A stretch of 64,000 nucleotides of DNA, taken from assembly GCA_047967505.1 (NCBI GenBank), contig CM106538.1. One strand, given 5' to 3'. Under the pieces are notes generated by a model. That model had not been told where the DNA came from. It worked only from the letters and a program-made list of their open reading frames with translations, and did not search any database. This DNA comes from Dipteris shenzhenensis. Its lineage: Eukaryota; Polypodiophyta; Polypodiopsida; Gleicheniales. A program made the translations under genes and the position numbers. Shown here one piece after another: positions 21,756 to 33,510 of this stretch (positions are counted from its first letter, which is position 1; the number at the start of each line of letters is the position of its first letter).

Positions 21756-22026
21756 TGTTGTGGGATTTAGAAGCTACAATGTGACGACTGATGATGAAAA
21801 GGTTTATTCTAACAGAGGGCTAACTGACCATGGTGTGGGGATTACAAGCTAAGGCCTAGCAAAATGTTGGAGGATTGGGAGGGGAGAGTGGAGTGCACAA
21901 GATAGTTACCCACACACGATGCTTTATTGAACACAAAGATGAATATGTACATGAACTCATTAAGATTAGGGTAAGGGTTTGACCCTATGCCCTATTTCTA
22001 TTGGGTAGCTTACACCATGCTTAACA
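21756..22026 (-). repeat. Putative 3' LTR of a decayed minus-strand copia element
   Basis: On the minus strand the sequence starts TGTTAAGCATGGTGTAAGC, directly preceded by the purine tract AAGAGGGGT (complement of 22027-22037). It contains a CAATAAAG poly(A)-type signal and ends CCCACAACA. TG...CA termini plus the adjacent tract suggest an LTR of ~271 bp. No second LTR or target duplication was found, so the low-coordinate boundary is tentative. Confidence 0.42.
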
Positions 22027-22085
22027 ACCCCTCTTAAATTGCAATGGGTTAATAGAGGGTGCATGTACAAGATCTCTTCTGGATT

Positions 22086-22268
22086 TCACTGGAGCATATG
22101 ATGTAACCAAGACTTAAAAATATAGATTGAAGAAATCATAGTATGTGCGTGTGTGAGGATATTGATTAGGTAGTAGACATTTGTAAACAAATTCAACTTA
22201 GTACATACTGTACATAAAAGTACATTTCCCTTCTTTATTTGTATCTCATACTTCACCTTTGGGAACAA
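22086..22268 (-). pseudogene. Possible copia RNase H tail
   Basis: The minus strand reads TKLNLFTNVYYLINILTHAH then TMISSIYIFKSWL, which resembles the last ~40 residues of copia polyproteins (the pattern NLADILTKAL...KF..F...L). It lies just upstream (in element orientation) of the purine tract and putative LTR, as expected. The sequence is too decayed for firm assignment. From 22270 to about 22990 no further domain is recognised. Confidence 0.38.
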
Positions 22269-22993
22269 ATCCTAGAGAAAAGGTTGTAGGGATGAAGGAA
22301 CCATACCAAAACGAATGTAGTTTGCTTGCGTCAAAGATTGTAATCAATTGGTGTGATGATTTCATGCTACATATGGCTAACATGTCAAAGCTTAAGATGT
22401 CATACTTCACGATCGATTGTGAAACTACTTTGTAGAAGATGCATTTAGATGTGAAGCTAATTGGTGTAGCATTAATGAGACAATGTAGTAGATTATGACA
22501 AACAAGGGTGTCACCAATTCAAAAAAACTAACATGTATGAGATATGCTACAGTAGAGTAATCTTTGTCATAGAAGATTTTGCATAGTTTTTATGGACATA
22601 ATAATCCAATGTATGCATAAAAGTAGGGGTCTAAAGTGCACGTACGGTACTATGTTGTGCTGAAGAGACCCAAAAAATGATAAGGCATGGAAGCATGTCA
22701 ACCCTATATGCTCAACTATCATGAGATGAAGGTGACCTATTGTGTGCATGGCAAATATAGGATGTCACATCAATCATAGACTCATAGTGGAGCTAATAGT
22801 AAGAAGGCCTAAAAGCATGAAATGCCATAAACAACATGAGATGTCCCTGAAGCATTTGAGATACCATATGCTACTATTGGCAGGACACATTTGAGTCCTA
22901 GATCCAACCACTATCTACATAAAGTATGGACAATTTACTACAACCATAAGTGCATGATGGAACATTAAGGCCAAACCTAATCATGTCTATTGC

Positions 22994-23103
22994 ATTAGGG
23001 AAGGATTAGATTGATGCATAAATGTCCACATATTTAGGAATGATCTACATTAGGGAAGGATTGCATTGGTGTCTGAATGCCTGCATGTTGATGAATGATC
23101 TAT
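22994..23103. repeat. 55-bp tandem duplication
   Basis: Units 22994-23048 and 23049-23103 both start ATTAGGGAAGGATT and end GAATGATCTA(C/T), with several mismatches between them. Confidence 0.7.
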
Positions 23104-23774
23104 TGATCCACTATTGTGGTGATAATTGAAAATGCGGCATAGCTAAGCCGATGCTAGAATGTATTGATGAGACCGATCTCTTGATCATAACTAGTGGTAG
23201 GAATTGAGTCTAAGGACATGATATGCTCCATGCCCACATCATTAATTTTTAATATGTACGATAGTAGTTTCTTTTATGGAAGGGGCTTTCTAAATTTAGG
23301 GGACTTATGGACAAGAGGGGGTTGAAATAATACTTATCTTACATAATTATGGTATGTAAATGTAATCCTACATACTTTCTTAATGACGTGCATGGGTAGT
23401 ATTTCATGATGTAGGTAAGCATACAAAAGGAACATGAGTCTATTCAAGATTTTATGCTCAGCTAGCCAGCTACGATCAATCAGCTTAGCATAGCTCCAGA
23501 TGACAAGTCATTGTGAGTCTGTTTGATTACAAGATGTACACAAATTGATCTCCTCGATCTCTGTAGGTAACAAATCCAACAAAAACATACAAAGAATTGT
23601 TGAACCAAGTTGTTGCATTGGAAAAGAGTGCACCCTCCAAAAAGAATTTCAAAAAGAGACTCAAGCAAGTAACGATGATAAAGCCTCAACCAAGCCTGAT
23701 AAGTTGAATTTGACTGTGAAAAAGGCCTTGAAAAAAATGGTCACGAAGAGAAGTTGAGTCAAAAAGAGAAATGA

Positions 23775-25456
23775 TGCAACAAGTGCTCCAAAAAGGGACA
23801 CACAGAAGATAATTGCATGACAAAGTACCATGGGATTTGTTGATATGAGCATGATGAGTCCATTTATTGGCATGCTAAAACAAAGCTGCTAGGTTGAGTG
23901 TGAGTCCAAGAGTAAGGAGGCACGACCGCCAAAACTTTAATAAGGTAAGGGTAAAGGAAAAAATGGGAAAGATAAGTATTAAGGTCCTTCATTGATTCGT
24001 CATTACTTTTGTAATACTAACCACACCAAGATTGAGTGCTTGTTGTCATGAGAGCATTTAAAACTACTCCAAAGCAAGAGGGAAAGATGAGAAGTCAACC
24101 TTGCGTGCCATGGAATATTAGAATAACTTTTGGGTTTAGTTGATGCCCATGTAGTAACTCATTCGCAACAACAACCAATCACTATTGAAGACGGATCAAC
24201 ATCTTCTACGAGCGATATGAATTGAAAGGCATAGAAGCATATTGCCTCATGACTAGCTCAAGAATTGAAGCATAAAGTTCCAGTTGTGGACTTATCTCTT
24301 GATAAGAGTATGATGCCACCAACAATTAACTCGGTAGAGGCTTCTACAACCTAGCTCCGAGTTTTGAAGGGGACCCATGTCGTAAAATGACAAAAGCATG
24401 GGACACTTCCATTACATGAAGGGTAGTCTTACAATAGCAAAATTAATTAAAATTGCACCTTATTGCAAAGAGTTTTGTTGCAACTTCAGACTGAAGAAGC
24501 GCCTATCAAAACCATAGATTCAATAGTTACTATCTTGCTAATTGATACTCCAATGGTAGATGATGAAGTACTAGTGATTACTATCAAAATTAAAAAGTAA
24601 GAGGTCTTAGGAGTTATTGTGGATGGTGTTTCTGGAGTAAACATCAGATCTACCATTGTAGTTCATAAATTGCAATTGAAGGATATGAAGTCTTCTCCCT
24701 TTTGAGGTCAGATGGAAGATCAATGACCTATGGAATGCATAGATATGCTCTCTAATGTTGTTCTTACTATTGGTGCTAATCATTACATAGTAAGTTTATT
24801 GGTAATGGGGAACCGAGTTTATGACCATAAAATTTGGAGGTAAGGAAATTATAGATTTCAACCAATCCAAGTAAGGTGCCTAAAAGTTGTAGGCCTCATG
24901 ATACTATTGTTGACCTAAAATAAAAAATCAAAGAAATAGAAAATGATGCACAACAATACCTATATTGCAGTAATTTCACTTAGGATGTCATTGGTGAAAG
25001 AGAAATTGCTAGGCCTCATCTCACAATCACTCGGTTGAGTCGTAAAAAACTACAACTAGAAGCAGCTCAAGAATTGAATTTGGGATCAGACCAGGAACCA
25101 AAAGCAATGATCATCACTACTTATGTGGTTGACGATTCTTTGTAGGAGTCAAGAATTTATTCATATAATATAAATATGTTCTTGCTTGGAGTTATACAAA
25201 TTTGAAGTGAGTGCCTGCCAAAATTTGCCAGCATAGAATTCCCTTATTACCTGATGCTAAAACTATCAAGTAGTAGAGATGTACGATGAACCCAAACCAT
25301 ACAAAACAAGTAAAAGCCAAACAAGATAAGCTAATCCAAGCAGGATTCATATATACAGTTGACAAAAGTGATTGGTTATTTACTATTATGGTAGTCCTTA
25401 TGAAAAATGGAATACTAATTTGTGTTGATTATAGGAATCTTAATGCTAGAACAATA
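23775..25456 (+). pseudogene. Decayed Ty3/gypsy gag-protease-RT remnant
   Basis: Plus-strand pieces in the canonical order. A textbook zinc knuckle CNKCSKKGHTEDNC lies at 23775-23816. A retropepsin-like piece lies near 24609-24650 (GVIVDGVSGVNIRS). The start of reverse transcriptase lies at about 25276-25450 (DKLIQAGFIYTVDKSDWLF then NGILICVDYRNLNARTI). Many stops and frameshifts separate the pieces. The rest of RT, RNase H, integrase and both LTRs were not found, so this is an old fragment cut at about 25456. It resembles the RT start found on the minus strand at 59727-60000. Confidence 0.7.
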
Positions 25457-25744
25457 CTATGATGTATACTCATTTGTGCATGTCTGATAATGGTGCCATT
25501 GAATTGGTTTATCTGAAGGGCATGGTGATTCCTGAGTTGATCAACAGGAGCTGAGGCAAGGCTTACCAAAGTGCCACAATGAGTTTGGTCACAATGGCTA
25601 GACGGAGTGCCATGTGGCACCAAGTCTCTTAAATGCACCATTAATGGCACCAATAATGAGAACTATAGCGCATGGGTTTCGGCTAAGGAGTCACATGGGA
25701 CATTAGAAGTGATAGTGAATCATCAACAAATGAGCCATTAGCTC

Positions 25745-26116
25745 ATGCAACACTTCACACTGCTTCCTCTCCGCACTGCCTACTCCTCCCCTTTATTCTC
25801 ACAGCTATTCTCACAAACTTGGCTTATCTTCATTCTTGTTGCCTTCCCGATTCCTAGCATAGCTATGGCTTCTTCTATGTTCAGCAAAGGGGAGAGAGAC
25901 ACAAAATGCCAAAGAGTGGCTTTGCAACTACAAGGACTATTCCCAATTGGGCGCCCTATGGATATGGAAAAATGGCATAAATTGATGTGGAGTTGGGAGG
26001 TGGAACAAGAGCTCTTCAACTCTTATGAGTCTGACACACACAACACTAGAATTTTATGCCAAAGGATCCACTTGGACAAGTGGCTATATGTGAAATCTTC
26101 ATGCTGGCACCGATGA
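25745..26116 (+). other. Unrecognised 123-codon ORF
   Basis: An ATG-started frame with a hydrophobic N-terminal half (FSQLFSQTWLIFILVAFPIP) and an internal MASSMFSKGERDTK. It matches no family I recognise. It sits between an old gypsy fragment and TRG1, with no promoter or splice evidence. It may be chance or a decayed exon. Confidence 0.15.
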
Positions 26117-27239
26117 TCAATTGCCACTCTAAGAAGGAGCAATAGGCAACCGCAACACATTGTGATAGGTAGTTTGAGGACCAAACTTTTCATCAGTATC
26201 ATAGGGTTACCTCATCAGCAACACAAAGGATTTTTGGGATATTTGTGATCAAGGGCTTGCTCTAAGGTGCATGTGTGTATCTAGTAGTAGTCACATGTTT
26301 GTTTGTGTGTGTGTGTGTGTGTGTGTGTAGTGAAGCACACTTAGTGCTAAAGCACATTTAGTACTAAAGCACACTTAGTACTAAAGCTTACTTAGTACTA
26401 TCTAAGACCATGACACTGATGATGCAGTAGAAGATACCATCTTAAGGAGATGCCAATGATTTAGGAAGTCCCTATGATGTAGGGCTAATTGCCTTTGATG
26501 TAGGAGAGGTGCCTATGATCTAGGCCACCCTCTCTCCCACTCTATAAATGAGAGGCTTCTCTCTCACAATCAACAGAACTCAGAGCTCTAGGTTCTAGAA
26601 AACCCTTTAGCCCCCTAGTTTGCCACATCATTATCTTCTTCCTCACTTCCGCCTCCTCCTCTCCATTTTGCCTCTTTCTTGGAGATTTTTGTAAGACCTT
26701 GTTCTCCATCTAGAGTGCGCCATACCTTAAACCCTAAATAGAGGTTCCAACTTAGTAGGGCATAACTCCACCTCATAGGGTTTCCCAAAATTTTCCCTCT
26801 ACAATGTGTGTCGACACAAACTTTGCCCAATGAAGTTCTATACAATTTAGCTTCTATAGCTGAAATTTTAACTACCCTTTGTACACAATTTGGGCAATGT
26901 TGCAAGATACGTCCTGATGAATTTTGAGCCCGTATGGTTGTTAGAGTGAGCAAAATTTAAAGAAAAACTAGTCGCACTTCTTCAGCTTGGCTATGGTGAC
27001 CTGACATGCAATTGTGCCCATCCTTTAGTGTAGACCTTGGCTGGTATACAAAACTTTATTTCTGCTTCAAAAGCCCTATATTTGCTGCTTCTATCAGTGT
27101 GAATTTTGGTCTCCAAGATTGCTACTATTTTTGGTTCATATTCTTGTGGCAGTTTGGGAAATGGATGCTTGATCCAAGTTCAAATATTATAAGGATACTA
27201 TATTGATAGTAAATTTTCAATTGGTAATGATTGTTCATA

Positions 27240-27425
27240 ATGACTACCTCTTGTTGCTCTTATAATGCTTCATATGTGAAAGAAAAAGGGAAGAAGAAGA
27301 AAGAGGCACCTAGATATGTCAATAGAAAAGTGACAAAGCTTGTGAAGAAAATGCCATATTATTCTGATGTAAAAAGACTAGGATTCTCTAATTTTATTGG
27401 TTGCAATATGCACTTGCATAGTTGA
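27240..27425 (+). CDS. Small basic ORF upstream of gag in TRG1 (61 residues)
   Basis: ATG at 27240; a lysine-rich stretch (KEKGKKKKEAPRYVNRKVTK) leads to the end GFSNFIGCNMHLHS. It is open and aligns with the ORF at the same relative place in TRG2 (31798-31980). The shared pattern is KKK..P.YV.RKVT.L with ending FI.CNMHL. It ends some 60 bases before gag. The basic charge would suit nucleic-acid binding, but no domain is recognised and a function cannot be assigned. It could also be a detached N-terminal part of gag. Confidence 0.5.
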   Translation: MTTSCCSYNASYVKEKGKKKKEAPRYVNRKVTKLVKKMPYYSDVKRLGFSNFIGCNMHLHS

Positions 27426-27458
27426 GATTTATAGCCATTTGCAAGAGAACGCACACTG

Positions 27459-27870
27459 CCTAATCATAAAGGTCAGACCCTCTCATTGCTACCTTTAAAA
27501 TAGACAAATTCAATGGCCAGGTCTTCCATACTTGGCAAATGAAAATTAAATTTGTGCTTATGAAGGAGAATTTGTGGGATTTAGTCAAGCAAGGGAATCG
27601 ATCACCACAAGAGGGTGAATCCATTGCTACCAAAGGAAAGGAGAAGGCAAGTACAAAGCATGCAAGCATTGTGGAAAGATTAATCATCTTGACAAAGATT
27701 ACTATAGGATCAATCCTTGCACTTATTGTGGCAAAAATAATCACTCTGAGAAGTTTGGCAATGAGAAGAAGAAACTCAAGGCAAATATGGTTAAAGAAAG
27801 AACTCCATTACCAAATGAAGTAACACTTTTTGTGGTAGCTCAACAAATGAAGAAACAAATTTTGTGGTAG
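27459..27870 (+). pseudogene. gag: TRG1 gag, start codon lost and core deleted
   Basis: The N-terminus is copia-type gag: KIDKFNGQVFHTWQMKIKF then VLMKENLWDLV. The start codon equivalent to the ATG at 32047 in TRG2 reads ATT (27485-27487). After QEGESIA the frame jumps to two adjacent zinc-knuckle-like units (27661-27756): CKHCGKINHLDKDY and CTYCGKNNHSEKF. The last Cys of each has become Tyr or Phe. The central capsid region present in TRG2 is missing. A stop lies at 27868-27870. Confidence 0.65.
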
Positions 27871-28318
27871 AGGAAGATAAAGATTGGTCCTTCTAAAGTC
27901 CAACATCTTTGAACTTTTGTCATCACTAGGTCATGTAGTCAAATCTGAGGTTCTCTACCTAGAGTAGTACTCCAAAAGGAATGTTATGTGTTTTTAGTTC
28001 TTATAGTCTTTGTAAATCACCTTTGGTCACCATATGATGTAGGCCATGTTATATGTTTTTGCCTCCATGGTACCTCTTGCAAACATGAGGAACTAGGTCC
28101 ACACAAAGGCCTAAGATAAATCCTTGTACATGCAAGAGAGAGAACCATTTGGGGGGGGTTTATCCCATTTTTGTAAACCTTGACTCTTGGGCACCCTTGC
28201 TAGCATGAGATCCTAGCCAACCATAGACGTATCCTTGACCACCATGAGATGGCATGTGAAATTATGTGACTAGCCTATATCCTTGATATAGCATGAGGCA
28301 AACCCTTGAGGGGTGGTA

Positions 28319-28683
28319 TGTTGGGATATTTGTTATCAAGGGCTTGTTCTAAGGTGCATGTGTGCATCTAGTAGTAGTCACATGTTTGTGTGTGTGTGTG
28401 TGTGTGTAGTGGAGCACACTTAGTACTACCTAGAAACATGACACGTGATGATGTAGTAGAGGAACCCTTTTAAGGAGGTGCCAATGATTTAGGAAGTCCC
28501 TATGATGTAGGGCTAATTGCCTTTGATGTAGGAGAGGTGACTATGATCTAGGTCACCCTCTTTCCCACTATATAAATGAGAGGCTTCTCTCTCACAATCA
28601 TCAATAGAATACACATTTTGGTCTTCTCTTGTGTTCTCAACTCTTGTTATGATGCATCTCTTCTCTCCCACCACTCCCTGACA
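28319..28683 (+). repeat. 3' LTR of TRG1 (365 bp); 5' partner at 26232 to about 26575
   Basis: Both copies contain ATCAAGGGCTTG.TCTAAGG, a GT microsatellite (26311-26328; 28386-28408), AGCACACTTAGTAC, a long stretch from GCCAATGATTTAGG to GATCTAGG and a TATA box (CTATAAATGAGAGG). The 5' copy carries extra reiterations of an AGTACTAAAGCACACTT-type unit at 26336-26400. Confidence 0.8.
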
Positions 28684-30027
28684 AGGATGCTGATCCATAG
28701 CACTTCTTCAAGTTCCCGATGGAGTATATTGGGCTAAAGAAGAGTCTTGGGTATATCCCAAGGAAGTTCATGGCCAAAGGGCTTGGAGCTTATGAAAACA
28801 AGGTGCAGACAAATTGGGTGGAGACCTCCATTGACACTTCTGACAAATAAGTAAAGTGATTTTGTGTGGTGCACTAAGATCTATGTAAGCTTTGGCCACA
28901 CTTATGAATGATCTATCACAAGCTCGAGTTAGGAGCAATGGGATGGCTAAGCATCCCTTGACTCAACCTCGAGGTTGCTCCTCATTGACACAGCAAGTGG
29001 ATCAGGTGAGTCTTCAACAGGGATAGAGAGAGAGACAAGGCTACAAGCAAAAAGCAAGTGATTTGAATGCAACAGACAATGAGAGTAGGATCTACGATAG
29101 AGGAGTCGAATGTGATCATCATCAGTGAATCCCACATTCAGGGTCTCCTCCCCTAGTCTTGAGTTTTATTAAAAAAACTTGTTCCACCATTGCTCGCATC
29201 CATAGACATACTATATTTTCTAGAACCCACTTCCTCCTCCCTCCACTACTATGATAGCTTTGTCTTTAGGCCCCAACTTCGAACAGGGACCCTTCACTCC
29301 TCTAACATCTCCCAATAACCTTGACACAGTCTTGTCCACCCCATACTCAAGTCTCCATGGGTCGTCAGGAAACCACAATAGGAGAAAGAAAGAAAGAAAG
29401 TTTATTAAAGTCTTCAGAACACCGATGGGTCTATGAGACTGTGAAACCCTAGTACAATCAAGCTATGAGGGTGGAGCTACTAAACAAGCATCCAAACCAA
29501 TGGATAATGTAAAAATAATGTAGAATGATAGTTCTAAGTACTAAGTACAACATAGTCATGTCGGTGATCGAACTACAAATCAGTCACATCATCATCATCA
29601 TCCTCATTAGGACATCATAGATGGATGAGGCATTGGAGGCAAGAAATTGGCCATAGAGTCTTGTCAGCCACTCATCCTGTGATGTCTCTTGGTCATAGCT
29701 CTATGCCTAACAAGAGCTACAATAACCCTTGTCAGACGGGCTCTGATGGTGAACATGGAGGCAATATCCCCGAGTGTAATTTGTGCATCTACACTTTGTC
29801 TGAGCTGTCGAGTCACTGGCTCTAAGTCCCGATCATGTGGAGGTCTCATTTCGGGGGGGGGGGGTCCAGGAGAGATTTGGCTAAAAGAACTCCGTGATAG
29901 AAATCTGGGAGGGGTCTGCTAAGGAAGAAGTCTACTCCTATCTTCGTGATCAAAGTATCCTCTCACGATGCCTAACTACCTCATGAATGAAGCTTGCCAA
30001 GCATCTCTGATCTAGATAGGAGAGGAA
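28684..30027. other. Unassigned sequence
   Basis: The region directly right of TRG1 continues the pre-insertion locus. Short frames such as MEYIGLKKSLGYIPRKFMAK (28720 onward) have no recognised family. A (GAAA)n tract lies at 29384-29400 and a run of G at 29853-29862. No LTR boundaries are visible. Confidence 0.4.
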
Positions 30028-30300
30028 TCAGTACAAGGCCCCACAATTATCTCTGAAGATGTAGTAGAAACGCCTACGGATCTCATAATAGATGGGACAC
30101 CTGAAGATGAAGTGCTCCTCTGTCTCAACCTCTTGCATACCGCATAATGTGCATAAGCGCCTCTCCCTAGGTAGATACTCTGCCCTACTGCTCTCTATAC
30201 GAAGTCTATGTGAAGAGACCCAAAATTGCCCAATAGAGATCATCAATGAGTGGGGTAAGTGGATCCACCTGTACCTGGTGGATCAATGAAACCCTCATCT
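30028..30300 (-). pseudogene. LINE (non-LTR retrotransposon) C-terminal fragment
   Basis: The minus strand reads IGQFWVSSHRLRIESSRAEY, LPRERRLCTLCGMQEVETEE, HFIFRCPIYYEIRRRF. This is the zinc-binding tail that follows reverse transcriptase in many LINEs (the pattern LCTLC...VETEEHF...CP.Y). Upstream residues YRWIHLPHSL fit the same region, but two stops precede them. A LINE-type origin is well supported; the clade is not. Confidence 0.65.
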
Positions 30301-30784
30301 GTGATATGTAAGCAGTGATCTCTGTAGAAGCTAAGCTTCACTGGGAGTTCGTTCAATGCCAACTAGGTTCGGAATGTGTATAGTTGTAAGAGATCCTCAT
30401 AGATCACCTAGTTGACATCGTGTGACATGAGGGGGGAAAAAGGAGCATCCAAACTATACTGGAAGAGAGGGAATCTATCCATGTGGAGTTTGAAATATGG
30501 TACCTCTACCCTTCACTTGATGCCATAGGAGAAAAACATGGTACCTTTGGCCTTCACTTGATGCCTTAAAAGAGAAACATGTGGGTACGATGATGGCAAT
30601 TGATGCCAGAAACACACTGGAGACAAACAAATAAGTCCAAGGAGTTTTCTAAGGGAACATTAGAGAACCAGCCCACCCTCGAGACTACCCAAGGAACAAC
30701 AGGAGTACCACTAGAAACTCATGACTTCACCCTTCAAGGTCATAGAATGGACGAGGAGAGACTTGTCACCAAGCTCAACATGGA
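30301..30784 (+). other. Locus left of TRG2, with an unrecognised open frame 30600-30784
   Basis: A plus-strand frame starting MMPETHWRQTNKSKEF runs to NMES, where TRG2 interrupts it. When TRG2 and one GTCCA copy are ignored, the frame would continue at 45338. The sequence is hydrophilic and matches no family I recognise. It may be part of an older element. Confidence 0.3.
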
Positions 30785-30789
30785 GTCCA

Positions 30790-31087
30790 TGTTGGACAAA
30801 ATTCATGTAATGGGCTGTACCAAGGTGTACAAGGTTTGTGTGAGTTTTTGTGTCACCACATGGTGGTTAGTCTGACAAGGTTAGGTGGTAGAAAGTTGTA
30901 TTAAGTGTGACTGAGAGATTCATGGGCTTGATTGAGAGATCAGTGGAGTAATTTGTGGATCTGGAGGTGCTCTCCCTTGGTCACATGCATTGTATCAGTT
31001 GCCCTTACAAGGGCTCCTCTACTCTTGAATAAACATCCTTTCCACTTCATTGTTGATTCACTTCATGCTTTCCTTGCTGTACTATCA
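30790..31087 (+). repeat. 5' LTR of TRG2 (298 bp); 3' LTR at 45026-45332 (307 bp)
   Basis: Both start TGTTGGACAAA. The 5' copy ends ATCA; the 3' copy ends ATCT, its terminal A mutated, placed exactly by the target duplication. They share AGAGATTCATGGGCTTGATTG and CTCTTGAATAAACATCC (poly(A)-type AATAAA). The 3' copy has an extra TGACCAGGTTAGGTGGTTAG reiteration. There are many differences, so this is an old insertion. Confidence 0.83.
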
Positions 31088-31797
31088 TGTGGTATTAGAG
31101 CCACTTCTCCCTCCTTGGGCCTTACTCTCAGTGCCATGTCATTGTCTTCTTCCAAATCCATCATTTCTTCCCTCTCTTCCCATAGAAATTCCTTAAGCTT
31201 GTTCTCTAGATTCCCTAAACCATTCTACACACCCTTTAAGCTCAAGCATCTACATGACTGGGCGAACCTTTGGCTAGGAGAAATTTTGAAATGGTCGCAT
31301 CTTTTGCCCGTGCCAACAAGATGTTTGCTCGATGAAGTTTCTGCAAGCTCCCCCACAACACATCAAATCTTTCTAATTGCCCTTAGCTAGAGTTAGGCAA
31401 CCTTATAAGGAGTCTGTTGTTGAAGTATAAGCTCATTTGGTTCACTAGGTAGGGAGAACTAAATGAAAAACCAGTCTTGGTGAGAGGAGAAAATAGCGCA
31501 ACTTGCTAGTGCTACCTAGGTGATGTGACATAGCATTTCGCCCAAGCTTCCTACTGGATCTTCACTAGTAAAATACCTTTCATTTCACTATGAAAGCCCT
31601 CTTGGAGCTACTTTGATCAGTTCAAATTTTGCCCTCCACTCTCTACTTGTTTTTGAAATCAGTTTTAAGAGTTTCTTGGTCTTCATGTTTGACAAAGTCA
31701 ACAAAGGCATATGGCTTTGGATTTGATTGGAAATTTTTTAGTATTTTGACTGAGATTGAGCTTTGGCATTTAAACTCATGGAAGGTTATGGCTAAAA

Positions 31798-31980
31798 ATG
31801 CCTTCTTCTTGTGGTTCTAGAGCAATACTCCATATGTTAGGAATCAAGAAGAAGAGAGTGCCAAAATATGTCAAAAGGAAAGTAACTAGGCTTCAAGACA
31901 AAACTCAAGTCCCTCACCACTATCATTATGCAAAGGACCTTGACTTTTTAGATTTTATTGCTTGCAATATGCATCTATAG
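31798..31980 (+). CDS. Small basic ORF upstream of gag in TRG2 (60 residues)
   Basis: ATG at 31798; reads through IKKKRVPKYVKRKVTRLQDK to DFLDFIACNMHL. It is uninterrupted, although the gag that follows is broken. It matches the TRG1 ORF at 27240-27425 over its last ~45 residues, and both start with a short MxxSC segment. It ends 66 bases before the gag ATG at 32047. Unknown function; a basic RNA-binding or leader role is only a guess. Confidence 0.5.
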   Translation: MPSSCGSRAILHMLGIKKKRVPKYVKRKVTRLQDKTQVPHHYHYAKDLDFLDFIACNMHL

Positions 31981-32229
31981 GGTGATGGTTCATTTTGAAG
32001 AATTGTAAAGGTATTAGACATTGCCAAAATTGGTAAGACCTTCCCTATGGCCTCCAAAACAAAGATAGATAAGTTTGAGGGAGAGGGATTTCACACATGG
32101 CAGACCAAACTCAAGTTTATTATCATGAAGAAGGGGGTTTGGAATATTGCTAATGTGAAAGAGAAGAAACCAACTAATAGGGAAGGAGAAGCTTTATGGG
32201 TACCTAGGGATGAAAAAGCACTAGCCATA

Positions 32230-33267
32230 AGGATGCGTCAATTTTACGAGCAAAAATCCATGAGTAGGTTTATCCGAGTGTGTTTTTCAAGAGATTTAAA
32301 AACTTGTATTTCTTTAGGAAACATGATTTTTGCACTTTTATTTTCACTAAAAGTAGATCCCTTTATTATAAAAATATGCAGAATTGTCACTCATTCAATT
32401 TTACATAACATAAAATTCTCTTCTTCATAGACATCCTTTGTACCCTTGTTGTTACCTAAAGAAAGTGTTGAAAAATAATTCATTTAAGAAACATCCCTCA
32501 TTATCACTCTTAATGTAATAATACTATACATATATAATTACTCATTAAACACATTTATATCAATATGATAAGAGCTTTCTAGTGTTTTAATAGCATAAAC
32601 AACAAGATATTTATGGATATGTTTCTAAAGAAGTTTAAATTGCTATAAATAAGTATTAACTTGGGCTTATATATTGCTCTCATTAAATGCATCTAATATT
32701 TAATAGTAGGATGCAAGATTTTCCAAAATATAACTCCATAGACGTGCTCAAATGGGGTTTTTCGATCAATTTGAGTGGCTGAATGACTATATTTGGACAT
32801 TGGATGTGAAAGTTATGCCACTTTAAAAGTGTTGTCCATGGTAGTTTCACTAGCGAAACTACCTTGGAAGACCTACTTCAAAGGGGTTTCACTAGCAAAA
32901 CTACCTTGATGGCCTGCTTCAATAAGGTTTCTTTGGAGAAACCCTTTCATGAGGCTAGGTTGAGAGAGGGTTTTCAATGTTACCCCCTATTAAGTAAGAG
33001 TTGTAAGAAGGATCATAAGGAAAATTTCATAAAGAAGTCTACTCTACATGTGGGTTTATTCAAAAGCCATCCCATTATGTTACTCACCATTCCCAAAGAT
33101 TCATGTGAAGATTTGTGTATAAAATAGGCATTACTATAATACTTTGCATATTAGTGAAACTATGTTTTATTCCGATCTATTTTTGCCATATTTTTACATA
33201 GTTGGAAGCTTCTTTTTTTCCTTTGCTCAGATGCTTGGAAGATTTTGCCCAAAAAATGCTCGTCCCC
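32230..33267. mobile_element. Possible MULE- or hAT-like non-autonomous DNA transposon (1038 bp)
   Basis: The segment breaks the TRG2 gag codons exactly between KALAI and IALGL. It is flanked by CTAGCCATA (32221-32229) and CTAGTTATA (33268-33276), a plausible 9-bp target duplication with two mismatches. Its ends are imperfectly inverted: the left reads AGGATGCGTCAATTTTACGA..., the complement of the right reads GGGGACGAGCATTTTTTGGG... Both contain ATTTT then GC and AAAATC. A near-perfect 24-bp palindrome lies at 32840-32863. No transposase is encoded. A 9-bp duplication favours Mutator-like elements. Confidence 0.5.
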
Positions 33268-33510
33268 CTAGTTATAATTGCACTTGGATTGAGTGACTCC
33301 TATATTCATCATATTGATAATTGTGACACTGCACATGCTGCATGGAGGCATCTTGAGATTGTTGTCTTTGGAGCATAGAGGAAATGTTCCAAGTATAGTT
33401 TTCTCATTAAGTTCTTTGATCTGAAGTTGGATAGAGGAAAACTAATCTCTTGACATTAAAAACATATTGACTGAGTTAGCTAGCATCAAGTTTGATCTTG
33501 ATGATGACAT

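Larger units (their letters stand above)
26232..28683 (+). mobile_element. TRG1: gag-only LTR retrotransposon (TR-GAG type)
   Basis: The target duplication AGGAT is present at 26227-26231 and 28684-28688. The 3' LTR spans 28319-28683 (TGTTGGG ... CTGACA) and follows a purine tract (GAGGGGTGG). The 5' LTR starts at 26232 with its first G mutated (TTTTGGGAT for TGTTGGGAT); it matches the 3' LTR to about 26575 and then diverges, and no primer site is seen. The interior encodes only a small basic ORF and gag pieces; nothing resembling protease, integrase, RT or RNase H is present. Such an element would depend on enzymes of an autonomous relative. Confidence 0.78.

Noticed and set aside
26307-28410. 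Two GT microsatellites considered as independent features or CRISPR-like spacing
   Set aside because: They occupy the same place in the two TRG1 LTRs and are simply LTR content; no CRISPR array exists in the window.
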